64,000 nucleotides of DNA from Mya arenaria (lineage: Eukaryota > Mollusca > Bivalvia > Myida > Myidae). The translations under genes and the position numbers were made by a program. This document shows, one piece after another, positions 12,727-25,345 of the stretch. Under the pieces are notes generated by a model. The model did not search any database, had not been told where the DNA came from, and saw nothing but the letters and a program-made list of their open reading frames with translations. Position 1 is the first letter of the stretch. Each line of letters opens with the position of its first letter. The stretch is taken from assembly GCF_026914265.1 (NCBI RefSeq), contig NC_069131.1, positions 12,546,294 to 12,610,293 of the forward strand, written 5' to 3'.

Positions 12727-15700
12727 TAGTGTATTATTAGCTTATTAGTCTAGCTTGTGTCTTGGAATTTATTTATTAAAGAATAAGGATGACAAAAATA
12801 TGTCATAGTTCAGGGCTAGTGCAAGATTATGTACTCAAATAAACTACACAGTTAAATATGTGAGCACATCATGGAATACTTCCCATTTTTACAATTTCCT
12901 GTTTATTTGTTTATTGGCTCAGTGCCATTTAGGGTCCATTTCTATAATAAAACCTCCAAAACTGAACTGCAGGATATTCAGCTCGGAGATCTGATAAGAC
13001 AATTAGATTGAGATCATTACACAGAGGTTGTGTACAATACACTTTTTTTTGGGGGGGGGGGGAGTGGTCACTTATAGAAGGACTCAACTAGGACTTTAAC
13101 ACAATTTAAAAGTTAACACAATGGCGTATATCATGTTGTTTACTTAAACAAAGTTCTGAACATTTGAGCAAATAACTTTTGTTTATTGTGTATCAGATTT
13201 AGTTGTATATCTGCCATGTAGAATAAATCTGACAAAGTTAGAATGGTAGGGAATGTGCCAAAAAGGTACATATTTTTATGTGTTATGTATGCATAATTTA
13301 GAAATATAATAACTGTCGTATTATTATACTTGTTTCATTTTTTTATATTCAAGAAGTTATGTCCATTTTATTGCATGCAGCACTACTCATGATGATGAAT
13401 TATGTTGTAATGTGAACTCACCTCAGTTGTTCAATAAATGATTGGGCATTATAAATGCATCCTCAAACCTGATTGTGTTATTTAAATCCACTGTACAAGT
13501 TCAGTCAGATAGTGTCAATGTTTCTTATTGGTGCAGCTCGTTGGTTATGGTCCCCTTAGTCCAATTTTGAGGTTTGTTTGTTCCAAAAGGTGCCTTTACA
13601 GCAGCTAATTTCAATTTTCAAGCTCCATTTTCAGCTACTTAGGATAAAAGCTCCAGCGATCTAAAAAGCTCATATTGTGTGCCTCGTGGCCTAGTTCATT
13701 CCTGCACTTTTCGTAATGATCCTATTGGGTCGAATTTTTGGAGCTGTTTGTCCCAAAAGGTTTAGGAATAATCCTGAAATCAGGTTTGGGAGCTTTTTAC
13801 TTCAGACTTGTGTACAGTTGTAAATATTGTTTTTTGCTCAAACATTTACATAAAAACATTAGGATATACAAAATGTACCTCCAAATGAATATAAATGATG
13901 AAACGGTTTCAAAATGGCTCAACTTAATACAGGCAGCAAAAGGTCTCCATTTTGAATGCAAAATGCTGAATCAGACTGTTTGATCCCAAGCTGGGTTTCA
14001 GTGACTGCTTTCGAGAATTGCATGTTTGATTAAATCCATCTTTCTGTCCACAATTCTGTGTCCTCTAGTAAGCTAGAAAAATTCTGACTTGGCAAATAAA
14101 TGTTCTTGGTTGTAAGACAATGTTTTATATAAGCCTTCAGTTATATAATATTGGTTCATTGTCAAGTTTTATTTCTCTTGGTGCCATGTTTATCAACCAT
14201 ATTTGACGCTTGTCTGCTTCCGAGGGAAAAACTCCAGGAACTTTTATAGCACTGTTGCAGTCCTTTAATAAATAATCATATACCCATGGCCATGACTGAA
14301 ATCCATTCAAGATATTCACATGGAACTAAGTATATGTGTTTCTCCACAATAGTAGAACATGTGTAACCAATGACATTAATTACATGTATTTGTAGCAAAA
14401 GCCTACTGTCTGGGTAACTTTTTGTCGAATTATGCTCTTTATCCAAATAAAAAACAATAATCACAAAACCATGAAAACAATGGGCGAGCGTTTGCGGTGC
14501 TACTATGTCATTGACTGATTCAAGAAACACATGGTCATCTGTTATGATGAAACCGGCCAATAAAATGACTGCGCCCAGTGAGATGGTATGTACTGTGTAT
14601 TGTTTTTCTATGAAATCCCACCCTTTGGAAGAAAACTACAACACACAATATGATTACATGTGCAATTATTTCAAAGTATTCCTTCTGTTAATAAGGCTGA
14701 AAAAAGGTACAACATGTATGATCTTGGGAAGTGCTTGGTCCTGTTAAGATTTCGGTAGTGCTTGGTTCACAAAATGATTATAGCATCATTTCTGTAAGAC
14801 TTGTAAGCTGAAGTCAAGACAGAACTGGGAACACATGAATAAGGAACACACAAGGCTCATGAATAGTGTGATACCTACTTTAAAACTATTTCTCACTCGT
14901 GTAATGCAATATGTTAATGATTATGTTTAATATACACAAAGGATTTACATTTTAAATACACAGAAGGGAACCTATGACCCGTTTCTCTTTTCAAACGAGG
15001 GATATGGCTCAAATCGCAGATAACATGAGCTTGTCGCGAAACCTAGTTTAGTGACCATGATATTCTTGAATTGTGAATAGGAACTTGTCGTTATTATGAA
15101 ATGAGAAATCAGAATAACAATATGGTGCAGGACCATTAAACCAGTAAAAATAGGCCTCTATTGTCATGACAAATACCAGTCCAAAATAGCATGTATATGC
15201 ATGCACTTTATTTAAAGGCAAATTACCTCTTCGGATTGAATACTTTATAAAGGAAAAATCGTGTATAACTTTGATAGAGTCTCAGATAACGTCTGATAAA
15301 ATCCCCAGGTCCACATGATGCCTTATTACAAAAAGATGTATGGTAAATACCAACGAAATCCCTAATTCGACCACTGACTCATTATATGCTAATGAGGTAG
15401 ATAAGTGAGCGGAGAAGCGCGCTTTGCAAACAGTACCTGAGCAGTTACCCGAGAAATAACTAGATAAATACTTAACTTTTTTAAATGAAATTTCATACGA
15501 AGAAAATTTAGCTCCTATTTCTTAAATAAATGTGATGCAAGCATTTTCGAATGAAATATGATCAATGGTGCTATGTAAAAAATCGGCCGATTTAATAAAT
15601 ACTTATTGTCTTATTAACTCCCTTCCTTCAGTTGATTTTGATTAAGTTTCAAATGAAATATGTATTGAAAATAATATAGTAAGTGTTGAAGTACAGTAAT

Positions 15701-16045
15701 GATTATTTTGTTAACAATAAAAATAAAACTTACTTCTTAATTTAAAAAAAATTGCAAATCATTAGTATAAAAAGCAACATAGAAATACCGGCATTTAGAA
15801 AGTCAAATGATATGCAAATTTCGTAATGACGTTGTGCGCGCTAAATTTAGATCTTTACTTTCGTTTTTTATGCATTTTGTTATTGCGATGGAAGTATTTG
15901 TTATCATTCTGGGGGTTAAAAGGGGTCAAAAAGTTTATAGAAGTAATTTGGATATACATATCAAAAGGTTACAGCACTAAAACATACTCGAACTTTAAAA
16001 TAGAGTTCAGAGCTCAAAAATATATTTGTGTATAAGTAAAAAACA
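12727..16045. other. Intergenic region between EMC2 and the flavin monooxygenase 3' end
   Basis: Holds the probable EMC2 3' UTR (poly(A) signals at 12838 and 13433) and a T8-G13 run near 13043-13064. Two overlapping minus-strand open stretches at about 14137-14590 have no family I recognise. No RNA gene or other convincing gene seen. Confidence 0.6.
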
Positions 16046-19000
16046 CTAGTCTCCAGTGTACATCGAAGTAAACTGGTGATCCCTGTATGTCCAGGCATCA
16101 TCGTTTCTATGCTTAATCCACTCCAAGAACAGAGGCAGACTCAATGTGTACTGCATCCCATACCCCGAGCTCTTTGCCAGGTCCGCCATCAGTTCACACT
16201 GGTAGGTTACAATGTCAGCATGTTCACGTATACCCATCGCCTTTGTCATCCATTTGTCAACGTAAGCCCTCATTTCATCCTCAGAAACTTGCTTCTCTAG
16301 TGTCTGTTCATTAATATATCTGCAACATATAGTAAGCTTAAATTTGAATTTCTCTTATTTATAAAATCAAAATAAATTTAATTTCACCTATAAAGGGACT
16401 CGCTCATGTTTTTGAACGTAAATATAGTATTTCCGAAAAAGCAACCGGAAACTCTTATTTTTTTGTCTCTTTGATACCGAAATTGTAGGAACTAACAAAT
16501 ATTCTTGAATCAGTGGTAAGCGAACCCAGGCCGGTACACTCAAGACAAAAGTTTTAAAACCGATGTCTTGACCACTCGGTCACAAGGACTGACAACATAT
16601 CCATGGATATTTTAACGTTCGAAGACATTGGTTCGCTACGCTCACTCCGCCCATTCTTAATCATTAAAATTAACAATTATATTTTTATATAAAACGCCTC
16701 ATACCTGGCTGTCCACGCTGCCAGGCAGTCGATGAGGGAAAGACCCACTAGCCCTCTGACCGCCCCAACATAGAACAGCCGGTTGTCCCCTTGGGGCATG
16801 TACAGGCAACCTTTATACACATCTTTCAGGTAGAGCGTTGACTTGCACGTTATTCTTAGTCGGTTCTCCATGAACGGATATATACTATTGTATCCGGTAC
16901 AGAAGACGACGGAGTCGATCTCATCACTGGACCCGTCTGCAAACTGCACTCTTCGGCGATTAAAACAACTAATCGGACCTTTTTCAACAATTGTTTCCGG
17001 CCATTTGTATGGAGACGGCACATTTTTGTACCCTAAATAAACTTTCTGACCGCCTCCTTTCATGATATGGAAAGCAATGTCCTGGCCAGACATGGCGTTT
17101 CCAATTACCAGCACCTTCTGATTTCTAAATTCAAAATCATCCCTGAAATCGCGAGCGTGCAAAACCCGGCCCTCAAAGGAGTCGATACCAGGGAATTCTG
17201 GCAAACATGGATGGTTGTACAGACCGACGGCGACTATTACATGAGTGAACGTCTCCTCGTGGTAAGAGCCTTTTTCAAGGTCGTTTACCGTGACCTTGAA
17301 ATTTCCGGATTCGTCGTCAAATGCCACATGCCGAACAGCAGTTCCAAACCTGATGAATTGCCTTAAATCACATCTTGAATTGTCTGTCCATCTGCCTTGA
17401 AGGAAGAAGTAAACATTTTAAATATAATGGCATGGCTATGATAGCAGTTTTACGTGAAGAAAATCTTGGACTCTAACATTCTAGTTTTAGTCTAAGCAAA
17501 ATAAATAATATACTAAAGAGAACAGAAAAACACAACAGAAAACGTCATAATTACCGTCTCAGTAGACGCCAACAGAAATAATTAACAAACATGCGTTGAT
17601 TGTTACGATTTAACACAGTTTCTAATATTCTTTGCAACCGGAAAATATACTAAGATGTAGAATAAGTAGATCCATGTTTTCTTATTAGGTCTTCAGTCTT
17701 AAGATTAAAGCTGCACTCTCACAGATTGGCAGTTTTGACTTTTATATTATTTTTATTGATGTCTCAGAATCAGTTGATTTTGAAAATAAAGCTTTCAACA
17801 CAGTCATATAAGATAACTCACAAAAGAACAGATCTCAATTGTTTGGAAAACTGCCGAAATGCTCATTTTTCTTAAAGCGTTATTAAATAAAGCTTTAATT
17901 TTTTAACCTAAATATGAAAAATGCAATTTGATCTTTCATCAGGAGTTTTATGATCAATGTTGTTCAGATATTTACGCAAAAAGACAACAAAAATCAAAAA
18001 AAAAGTTGTCAAACGGTCAATCTGTGAGAGTGCAGCTTAAAAGCTTACAAATCTAAATTATATTGAAATTTTACTAAAAGTACATGCAGAGTATTGAATG
18101 TGAAAACTGTTGTATACCACACACAGATATTGTAATAAAAAACACATTATATGTAACACAAGAAAGAAAAGCTTATACAAGGTAAAATAACTTTGTAGCC
18201 TACATACACGAGGACCTCTCAAATGAATAAAACCAACCTTCCATGTAGTCCAGCATTTCCCCTCTATAAAGGTACGAAGGGACTCTTCTTCCAAAGTGTT
18301 CACGGTAACTGTAATCAGGAAACTCCAGCACTTCCTTTGGAGAGTTGATTTGCAATCTTTTATACATTGCATTAAAGCAGGGTTCCCCGTACTTATCTGT
18401 TCCTGGAATGATAAACACTGCATTAAAGCAGGGATTCCCGCATTCATCTGTACATGCAATAATAAACATTGCATTAAAGCAGGGATTCCCGCATTGATCT
18501 GGTCCTGGAATGATAAACATTGCATTAAAGCAGGGTTTCCCGTATTGATCTAGTCCTGGAATGATAAACATTGCATTGAAGCAGGGATTTCCGCATTGAT
18601 CTGGTCCTGGAATGATAAACATTGCATTCAAGCAGGGTTTCCCGTATTGATCTAGTCCTGGAATGATAAACATTGCATTAAAGCAGGGATTCCCGAACTG
18701 ATCTGGTCCTGGAATGATAAACATTGCATTAAAGCAGGGATTCCCGTATTGATCTGGTCTTGGAATGATAAACATTGCATTAAAGCAGGGATTCCCGCAT
18801 TGATCTGGTCCTGGAATGATAAACATTGCATTAAAGCAGGGATTCCCGCATTTATCTGTACATGCAATAATAAACATTGCATTAAAGCAGGGATTTCCGC
18901 ATTGATCTGGTCCTGGAATGATAAACATTGCATTAAAGCAGGGTTTCCCGTATTGATCTAGTCCTGGAATAATAAACACTGCATTAAAGCAGGGATTCCC

Positions 19001-21088
19001 TCATTTATCTGTACATGCAATAATAAACACTGCATTAAAGCAGGGTTCCCGCATTGATCTGGTCCTGGAATGATAAACATTGCATTAAAGCAGGGATTCC
19101 CGCATTCATCTGGTCCTGGAATGATACATTGCATTAAAGCAGGGATTCCCGCCTTGATCTGGTCCTGGAATGATAAACATTGCATTAAAGCAGGGATTCC
19201 CGCATTGATCTGGTCCTGGAATGATAAACATTGCATTAAAGCAGGGATTCCCGCATTGTTCTGGTCCTGGAATGATAAACATTGCATTAAAGCAGAGATT
19301 CCCGAATTGATCTGGTCCTGGAATGATAAACATTGCATTAAAGCAGGGATTCCCGCATTGATCTAGTCCTGGAATGATAAACATTGCATTAAAGCAGGAT
19401 TTCCCGTATTGATCTGGTCCTGGAATGATAAACATTGCATTAAAGTATAGTTCCCCGCATTTATCTCTCCTGGAATGATAAACATTGCATTAAATCAGCG
19501 TTCCCCGCATTTATCTGTTCTGGAATGATAAACATTGCATTAAATCAGCGTTCTCCGCTATATCTGTCCCGGAATGATAAACACTGCATTAAAGCAGCTT
19601 TCCCCGCATTTATCTGTCCCGGAATGATAAACACTGCATTAAAGCAGCGTTCCCCGCATTTATCTGTCCCGGAATGATAAACACTGCATTTAACCAGCGT
19701 TCCCAATAGTTATCTGTTCCTGGAATGTTTTTGAATGTACAAAAATGTCACATGCTCAAGTTTCATTGAATTGTATTTCTACGCGATACATTTTTTTATT
19801 TACGAAATGCTTTTGTTTAAATACTTGTTTTTTGTCTCATTAAATGTTAAACATGATAGGTTTCGTTGATTGAACTAGGGTTTTATCTAAAAATAATTTC
19901 AATTCCAACAACCATTATTACTCTAGCGGGGAAAAACACGATATATATGCATGCAATAAAAAGAAAATTTGTTGAATTCAGTGTAAGATCGTATTTTATT
20001 TCCTCTATTTCCTATTTTTAATATCCTCTATTTATTGTCCCTGGAATGATGAACACTGCATTAAACCAGGGCTTACCGTACTTACATGTCCCTGGAAAAT
20101 GACAATCGAGAATTTTCCAAATGTTCATTAATTTTACTTAGATCGATTCTGACGAATACACTTTGACACCGTATATAACTTGTGCCGTTTATAGCTTATA
20201 TGTGAGCTGTATTCGTTAGTTGATAGCGGATAGAGCTAACGTAAACTATATACATATACTTTTGAAATATATCTTTAAACTTAATGTATATAACTCCCAT
20301 TTTGAATCACTAGTATTCAAAATGATTTGACTATACTTGATCGATATCACCACCATCATAATCTTCGTCGTAGCAATAGTAGAAATAAATGAAGTAGCAG
20401 TAACAGTAACTCTAGCTGTAACATCAAAAGTGGTGTTATCAGTAGTACCACTACCACCACCACTACTACTACCACTCATACATGTCAGCAGCAGCATTAA
20501 TAACAAAACAACTTAAACATCAGCAGCAATGATAGCAACAGCAACAACACAACTAAAACAGCAGAAGGAATGATAGCAACAACACCAACTATATGCATTC
20601 GCAACACTTGACGTATACAGCTCACGGTGTGCTGTATTTGGTGTAGGCTGTATACGGTGTCATAATGAACGTATACAACTAACGTGTAAGCTATATCCGG
20701 CGTGAGCTGTAATGCGGCATAACAATGGGCCAACAAATACCAAAAACTAATAAGTTGAGTCCATTTTTGACGTCCTACAGGAAGAGAGAGAGAGGGCTTC
20801 CTCGCCCAAAATTGAGCCCTAACATATTCATGTATAGCTACAGCTTTCTCACCACTTTCTTTTGCAGTTTTGTCTTTTCAGATAATAACAACAATAACAA
20901 AAACAACAACAACAACACCGACAACAGGAAGAGCAACAACAACAAGAACAGCACCGACAACAACAACAGCTACAACGACAACAACAACATCAACAACAAC
21001 AACAGCACCGACAACAACAACAACAATAACACCGACAACAGCAAGAACAACAACAACAACATCACCGACAACAACAACAGCTACAACG

Positions 21089-21120
<32 letters not shown>

Positions 21121-22733
21121 TTTTATTTCAAAGACGATAAGAAATCGCAATAGCAAAGACATACAAATACAAACAAATACAAATGTAATATCGTAAACTG
21201 ATTCTGGCGGGGACAATGAAAGTTAAAAATAATTATTCATGTTCAAAAGTCTTATTGGGAATAACAAATTCCAAAGCTGGCATGAAAACTTCGATTGAAA
21301 AAAAATTCCAACATTCCTTGTTATACCTTACATTGATTTACGGAGAAAACTAGTTAGAAGACACCATTGTATGAGTTCATGTTCATCTAATCTGTACCAA
21401 TTACTTAAAGTGACTGGCTCATGTTTTTGAACCAAACTTTTGTTTTCACGGTAAACACGAATATTTCAATTGTTTTACTTTTTGATACCGAAATTGCAGA
21501 AAAAAATCCACGCCGGTAAAGTCAAGAATAAATTAGAAAACTTACATCAAAACCGCTCGCCCACAAGGACTCTTACATAAGCTGAGTGATAATTTAACCT
21601 TTAAACCTTTTGTTGAAAAGCGTTACTAAAGCTATTCAAAGTCGTAGACCTCAACGACAATATTTCAGCATATAGCAAGCATTTGCTGAAGGGGCAGAAA
21701 AATGTGCATTTTACAAAACACGAACAAGGCCCTTTAACATGCATATTGTTACTAAATCTTGCACCATCAAATAATTTTAAAGGGAAAAGCAAATATCATT
21801 AGCAATGACTTGTTAAATAACACTCGATCAACTTATTTGGTTTTCATACGTACGTATCAATGTGAAAAACTATTGCATGCAATGATGATTATGTCGATTC
21901 ATTCACATTACTAGTATGTCATAAAACTTCGTTTTATAACATTCCTCAATCACTCAAATGAGTCGTATTAATGATGCTAAGGGTCATATGACATTGTAAA
22001 GACTGGTGAGTCCCTCACCCCACCCCCGCCCGGCCGAGGAGTTTGTATGTACCTAATATGTGATTATGTTTTATAAGCTAACCACAATGAACCTTGACGA
22101 GCTGGTTTTTGACATCTCAGTTTTATTGAAGTGTAAAGGGCATGAACATAAATAAACACTATCTAAAGGTATGTAATGAAAAAAGCTGATTGAGAGTCAT
22201 GCAATTTCCGATTTATATGTGTAAAACTATGTCTACGCTTAACTGCTCCATCAAAATAGACCAAAAATGTGAAAAACACCTTGAGTGTCTTTGTGTGTTT
22301 TCTTTTTCGAGAGCTAAAACCCATTTGGATGTAGTTAACATCCTACTTTTAAAATTTATCGATACTAATGCACCAGTCAATTGCAACCACGCCCCCCGGT
22401 CCGGGGGTATATCGGGGATGGCCGGGGAAATGGATCGTGTTTGTACCTTCCAGGTGCCCCCGCAGTGTCGGGTGCATGCGTGGGTTTTGTCGTAGCGTCA
22501 AAAATAGCGGGGAATGTGCCTGGGGGGTGGGGGGGCATGGTTACGATTGACTGGCGCATAAAATTCACCTGTTCTCCAAGTATAGTTCCACATGCCTCCC
22601 CATCTGCCCTGCTTGTCATAACAGACCATTTCCGGAAAGTTTGCCATCTGGGCGAAGTGGTACATCGCCGACACACCGGCCGGCCCCGCGCCAATGATAC
22701 ATATCCGCTTGTCATCTTTAGCATATGGACACG
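16046..22733 (-). CDS. Flavin-containing monooxygenase, trimethylamine-monooxygenase (Tmm)-like; initiator exon not found
   Basis: NADPH- and FAD-dependent N/S-oxygenase. Exons in transcript order: A 22569-22733, B 18238-18402, C 16705-17395, D 16046-16319 (stop 16046-16048). GT/AG junctions and phases agree and encode 431 residues plus a missing start exon; bacterial Tmm is about 450. Motifs: FAD site CIIGAGPAG (exon A); WGGMWNYTWRTG at the A/B junction; PKEVLEFPDYSYREHFG (B); FMO signature FEGRVLHARDF and NADPH loop VLVIGNAMSGQDIA (C); YKWPE and FCTGYN (C); C-terminal LEWIKHRNDDAWTYRDHQF (D). Order and wording resemble Tmm more than vertebrate FMO1-5, but the substrate is not proven. Oddities: exon B is preceded by a 51-bp array built from its own 5' end, exon A has two decayed upstream partial copies, and a MITE sits 10 bp past the exon A donor. 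Exon B's donor (GTTGGT) is weak. Confidence 0.9.
16392..16680 (+). mobile_element. MITE family F, copy in intron C-D
   Basis: Starts TAAAGGGACTCGCTCATG and contains TTTGATACCGAAATTG and CCGGTACACTCAAGAC...CACAAGGACT, shared with the copy at 21405-21738. The right border is unclear. Confidence 0.5.
17705..18040 (+). mobile_element. MITE family C, complete copy with 23-bp inverted ends
   Basis: Ends are TTAAAGCTGCACTCTCACAG and, inverted, CTGTGAGAGTGCAGCTTAA (336 bp). It lies in the intron between exons C and B. Diverged copies lie at 45528-45876 and 55536-55840. Confidence 0.8.
18363..19735 (-). repeat. 51-bp minisatellite made from the acceptor and first codons of FMO exon B (~27 units)
   Basis: On the minus strand each unit reads TTTATCATTCCAG, then GACCAGATCAATGCGGGAAT, then CCCTGCTTTAATGCAATG. 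The unit nearest the gene is the real intron/exon B junction: acceptor at 18404-18403, then G-T-D-K-Y-G-E-P-C-F-N-A-M-Y-K. Because 51 is 17 codons, the exon B frame stays open through 11 upstream units to about 18990, where TGC becomes TGA. Variants replace the splice motif (TTATTGCATGTACAG). Units beyond 19440 are more diverged. Confidence 0.95.
20035..20095 (-). repeat. Isolated outlier unit of the 51-bp FMO array
   Basis: Contains CCTGGAATGATGAACACTGC and ATTAAACCAGGGCTTACCGT. It is a single diverged unit about 300 bp beyond the main array, with AT-rich sequence between. Confidence 0.75.
20340..21130. repeat. Trinucleotide-rich low-complexity DNA
   Basis: 20340-20560 is rich in CAN triplets (CAC, CAG, TAG). 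20878-21122 is an (AAC)n-type microsatellite broken by ACCGAC and AGCTAC interruptions, with an internal duplicated block. The long Asn/Thr-rich frames here come from composition and show no gene signals. Confidence 0.85.
21405..21738 (+). mobile_element. MITE family F, copy in intron A-B
   Basis: Ends TTAAAGTGACTGGCTCATG and, inverted, AAACACGAACAAGGCCCTTTAA. It shares internal blocks with 16392-16680 and with 62095-62311. Confidence 0.6.
22370..22558. mobile_element. MITE family A, copy 2, inserted 10 bp after the FMO exon A donor
   Basis: Inverted ends TGCACCAGTCAATTGCAACC and, inverted, GGTTACGATTGACTGGCGCA, flanked by TAA at 22367-22369 and 22559-22561. Both 3' portions are C/G-rich. 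On the minus strand the element begins at intron position +11. Confidence 0.8.
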
Positions 22734-22770
22734 CTGTTACATAAAAATATAAGTATCGTAAGATGTGTAT

Positions 22771-22842
22771 GGTACATCGCCGACCTCTCGGGCGACCCCC
22801 GCCGTTGATAATACCTGCTTGTTTCCTTGGCATATGGACAGG
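22771..22842 (-). pseudogene. Decayed duplicate of the 5' part of FMO exon A, with its acceptor
   Basis: On the minus strand it reads TTTTTAACAG then CCTGTCCATATGCCAAGGAA, aligning with the true exon A start (TATGTAACAG then CGTGTCCATATGCTAAAGAT), and similarity continues to a shared GGCGATGTACC. It starts 109 bp upstream of exon A. The FAD motif is destroyed and the frame is altered, so it is not a working exon. Confidence 0.75.
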
Positions 22843-22889
22843 CTGTTAAAAACAAATCCTAAATGCAATATAGACTTAGTAAGAAAGTG

Positions 22890-22936
22890 TAGTCCCTGGC
22901 CGACTACATATATACACACTTGTTTTCCTAGGCATT
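22890..22936 (-). pseudogene. Second, more decayed partial copy of FMO exon A
   Basis: Minus-strand ATGCCTAGGAAAACAAGTG and a following GTAGTCGGCC resemble the first decayed copy (ATGCCAAGGAAACAAGCAG...) about 100 bp away. The acceptor is lost. Confidence 0.5.
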
Positions 22937-23284
22937 ATTGTATATACAATGTAGTTTATCCAAATATTTAGGCCTTTCGAGTTATTCTGACTTTGTTAAA
23001 CTGCAGTAATGCATTGTTAGTTCATGCTTGATCGTGGGTAGGAGTGACCTCTTTATAAATCTGAAAAAAATAGGTTAAATGTCACACAATTGTTTTCAGA
23101 TCATGACACCAAAGCAGGAGTTCATTTGCATCAAACTACTATGATCATTTCATGAAAAGGTTTATTAGGGAGCCCTTGTGTGGAAGAGAATATGACACTA
23201 CACCTGGTTTGAGGACATGAACAATTGTACAAGGACCGACTGAACATACCCATTTTTTGTTATTTATTCGTACAAATGAGCTAC

Positions 23285-24715
23285 TGAATGAAGGAGTGTC
23301 ACCCAATGTCCTACCGAATATAGGGATTTTGCACAGTGACCTACCAAATTAAGGGATTTTGCCCAATAAGTGACTGAAAAAAGGGGTTTACCCAATGACC
23401 TACTGAATTAAAGGGGTTTACCCAATGACCCACTGAATTAAGGAGTTTTACCCAATGACCTAGTGAATTAAAGGGTTTTGCCCAATGACCTACTGAATTA
23501 AGGGGTTTTGCCCAATGCGCTAATGAATTAAGGGTTTTAACCCAATGACCTACTGAATTAAGGGGTTTTGCCCAATGACCTACTGAATTAAGGAGTTTTA
23601 CCCTATGACCTAGTGAATTAAAGGGTTTTACCCAATGACCTAGTGAATTAAAGGGTTTTGCCCAATGACCTACTGAATTAAGGAGTTTTACCCAATGACC
23701 TACTGAATTAAGGGGTTTTGCCCAATGACCTACTGAATTAAGGAGTTTTACCCTATGACCTAGTGAATTAAAGGGTTTTACCCAATGACCTAGTGAATTA
23801 AAGGGTTTTGCCCAATGACCTACTGAATTAAGGAGTTTTACCCAATGATCTACTGAATTAAGGGGTTTTGCCCAATGACCTACTGAATTAAGGAGTTTTA
23901 CCCAATGACCTAGTGAATTAAGGGGTTTAACCAAATGACCAACTGAATTAAGGGGTTTAACCCAATGACCAACTGAATTAAGGGGTTTAACCCAATGACC
24001 AACTGAATTAAGGAGTTTTACCCAATGATCTACTGAATTAAGGGGTTTTGCCCAATGACCTACTGAATTAAGGAGTTTTACCCAATGACCTAGTGAATTA
24101 AGGGGTTTAACCAAATGACCAACTGAATTAAGGGGTTTTTCCCAATTACCTACTGAATAAAGGGGTTTAACCAAATGACCAACTGAATTAAGGGGTTTAA
24201 CCCAATGACCAACTGAATTAAGGGGTTTAACCCAATGACCAACTGAATTAAGGGGTTTAACCCAATGACCAACTGAATAAAGGGGTTTAACCCAAATAAA
24301 CCACTGAATTAACGGGTTAAACTCAATAACCCACTGAATTAAAGGGTTTAACCCTATGACCTACTGAATTAAGGGGTTAAATCCAATGCCCGACTGAAAT
24401 AAAGGGTTTTACCCAATGACCTACTTAATTTAAGGGTTTAACCCAATAACCCACTGAATTAAGGAGTTTTACCAAATGCCCCACTGAATTAAGGGGTTAA
24501 ACCCAATGCCCTACTGCAATAAAGGGTTTAACCCAATGACCTACTGAATTAAAGGGTTTAACCAAATGACCCACTGTACCCAATGACCCACTGAATTAAG
24601 GAGTTTTACCGTATGACCCGTGAATTAAGGGTTTTTTACTCAATGACCTACTGAGCAAAGATGTTTCCGCCCGATGACCTACTGAACTAAGGATTTCCGC
24701 CCAACAACCTCCTTA
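23285..24715 (+). repeat. 30-bp minisatellite (about 47 units)
   Basis: The unit is GACCTACTGAATTAAGGGGT + TTTGCCCAAT with many variants (AGGAGTTTTACC, GGGTTTAACC, CAACTGAATT). Units after 24270 are more diverged. The period is a multiple of three, which explains a long spurious minus-strand frame of 10-residue repeats. If the FMO start exon lies upstream, this array is in FMO intron 1. Confidence 0.95.
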
Positions 24716-25074
24716 TTTAAGGTGATGGAGCTTACATCGATTTATTTTGCATACACAACATCAATGAGGTAAGAAAAACAAAATCAATTATTTAAATTTA
24801 AGGATGTTTCTTTCCACTTCATGACTATTGGCGGCACGGTTTGGGAATGGCATGGTAAATTCGCTTTATTTGCATTTGCTGAAGTGTTTCATCACTCAAG
24901 CCATTGGGGGTCATAATTAGAAATAAGCCATGCGCAAAATAAATCATTGTATACGCCATGCGCAAAATAAATCATTGTATATAACATTAAATATGTATAT
25001 CATCAGACCACATAATGGGTATCCATTAAGCTGCACGTTTAACCTTGCTCAATAAGTATATTCCGGAAAAGTAT

Positions 25075-25165
25075 ATGAAGTAACTAAGTTGTGGCCTCAA
25101 GTAACGAAGTTGTGACCACAATTAACTAAGTTGTGGCCGTAAGTAACTAAGTTGTGGCCACACAG
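25075..25165 (+). repeat. Short tandem repeat (~24 bp, 4 units)
   Basis: AAGTAACTAAGTTGTGGCC and close variants repeat four times. A separate direct repeat, CCATGCGCAAAATAAATCAT, occurs twice at 24927-24976. Confidence 0.75.
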
Positions 25166-25345
25166 TGTTGCGGATGTCACCTCTGTGCCACTGTGGGAAC
25201 TGAGACGAGACGGGGGTTTTTTCTCAAAAATGAGCTTTGTTAACTAGCCATAAACAAAGGACAAACGGAGTTTGTAATGTGAAGTCGCTGCATGACCTTC
25301 GTTGAAGATGGGAGGCAAAAATTCTGTTTGCACAGCATCGTAAAC

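Noticed and set aside
20725..21216. Asn-rich, Thr-rich and Val-rich frames
   Set aside because: Three frames of one (AAC)n microsatellite; composition only.
22377..22752. Overlapping frames on both strands over the GC-rich MITE
   Set aside because: They are MITE sequence fused to real FMO exon A or its complement. Only 22569-22733 on the minus strand is coding.
23341..24174. 277-codon minus-strand frame of 10-residue repeats
   Set aside because: It follows from a 30-bp tandem repeat without stops. No start context, signal peptide or splice support.
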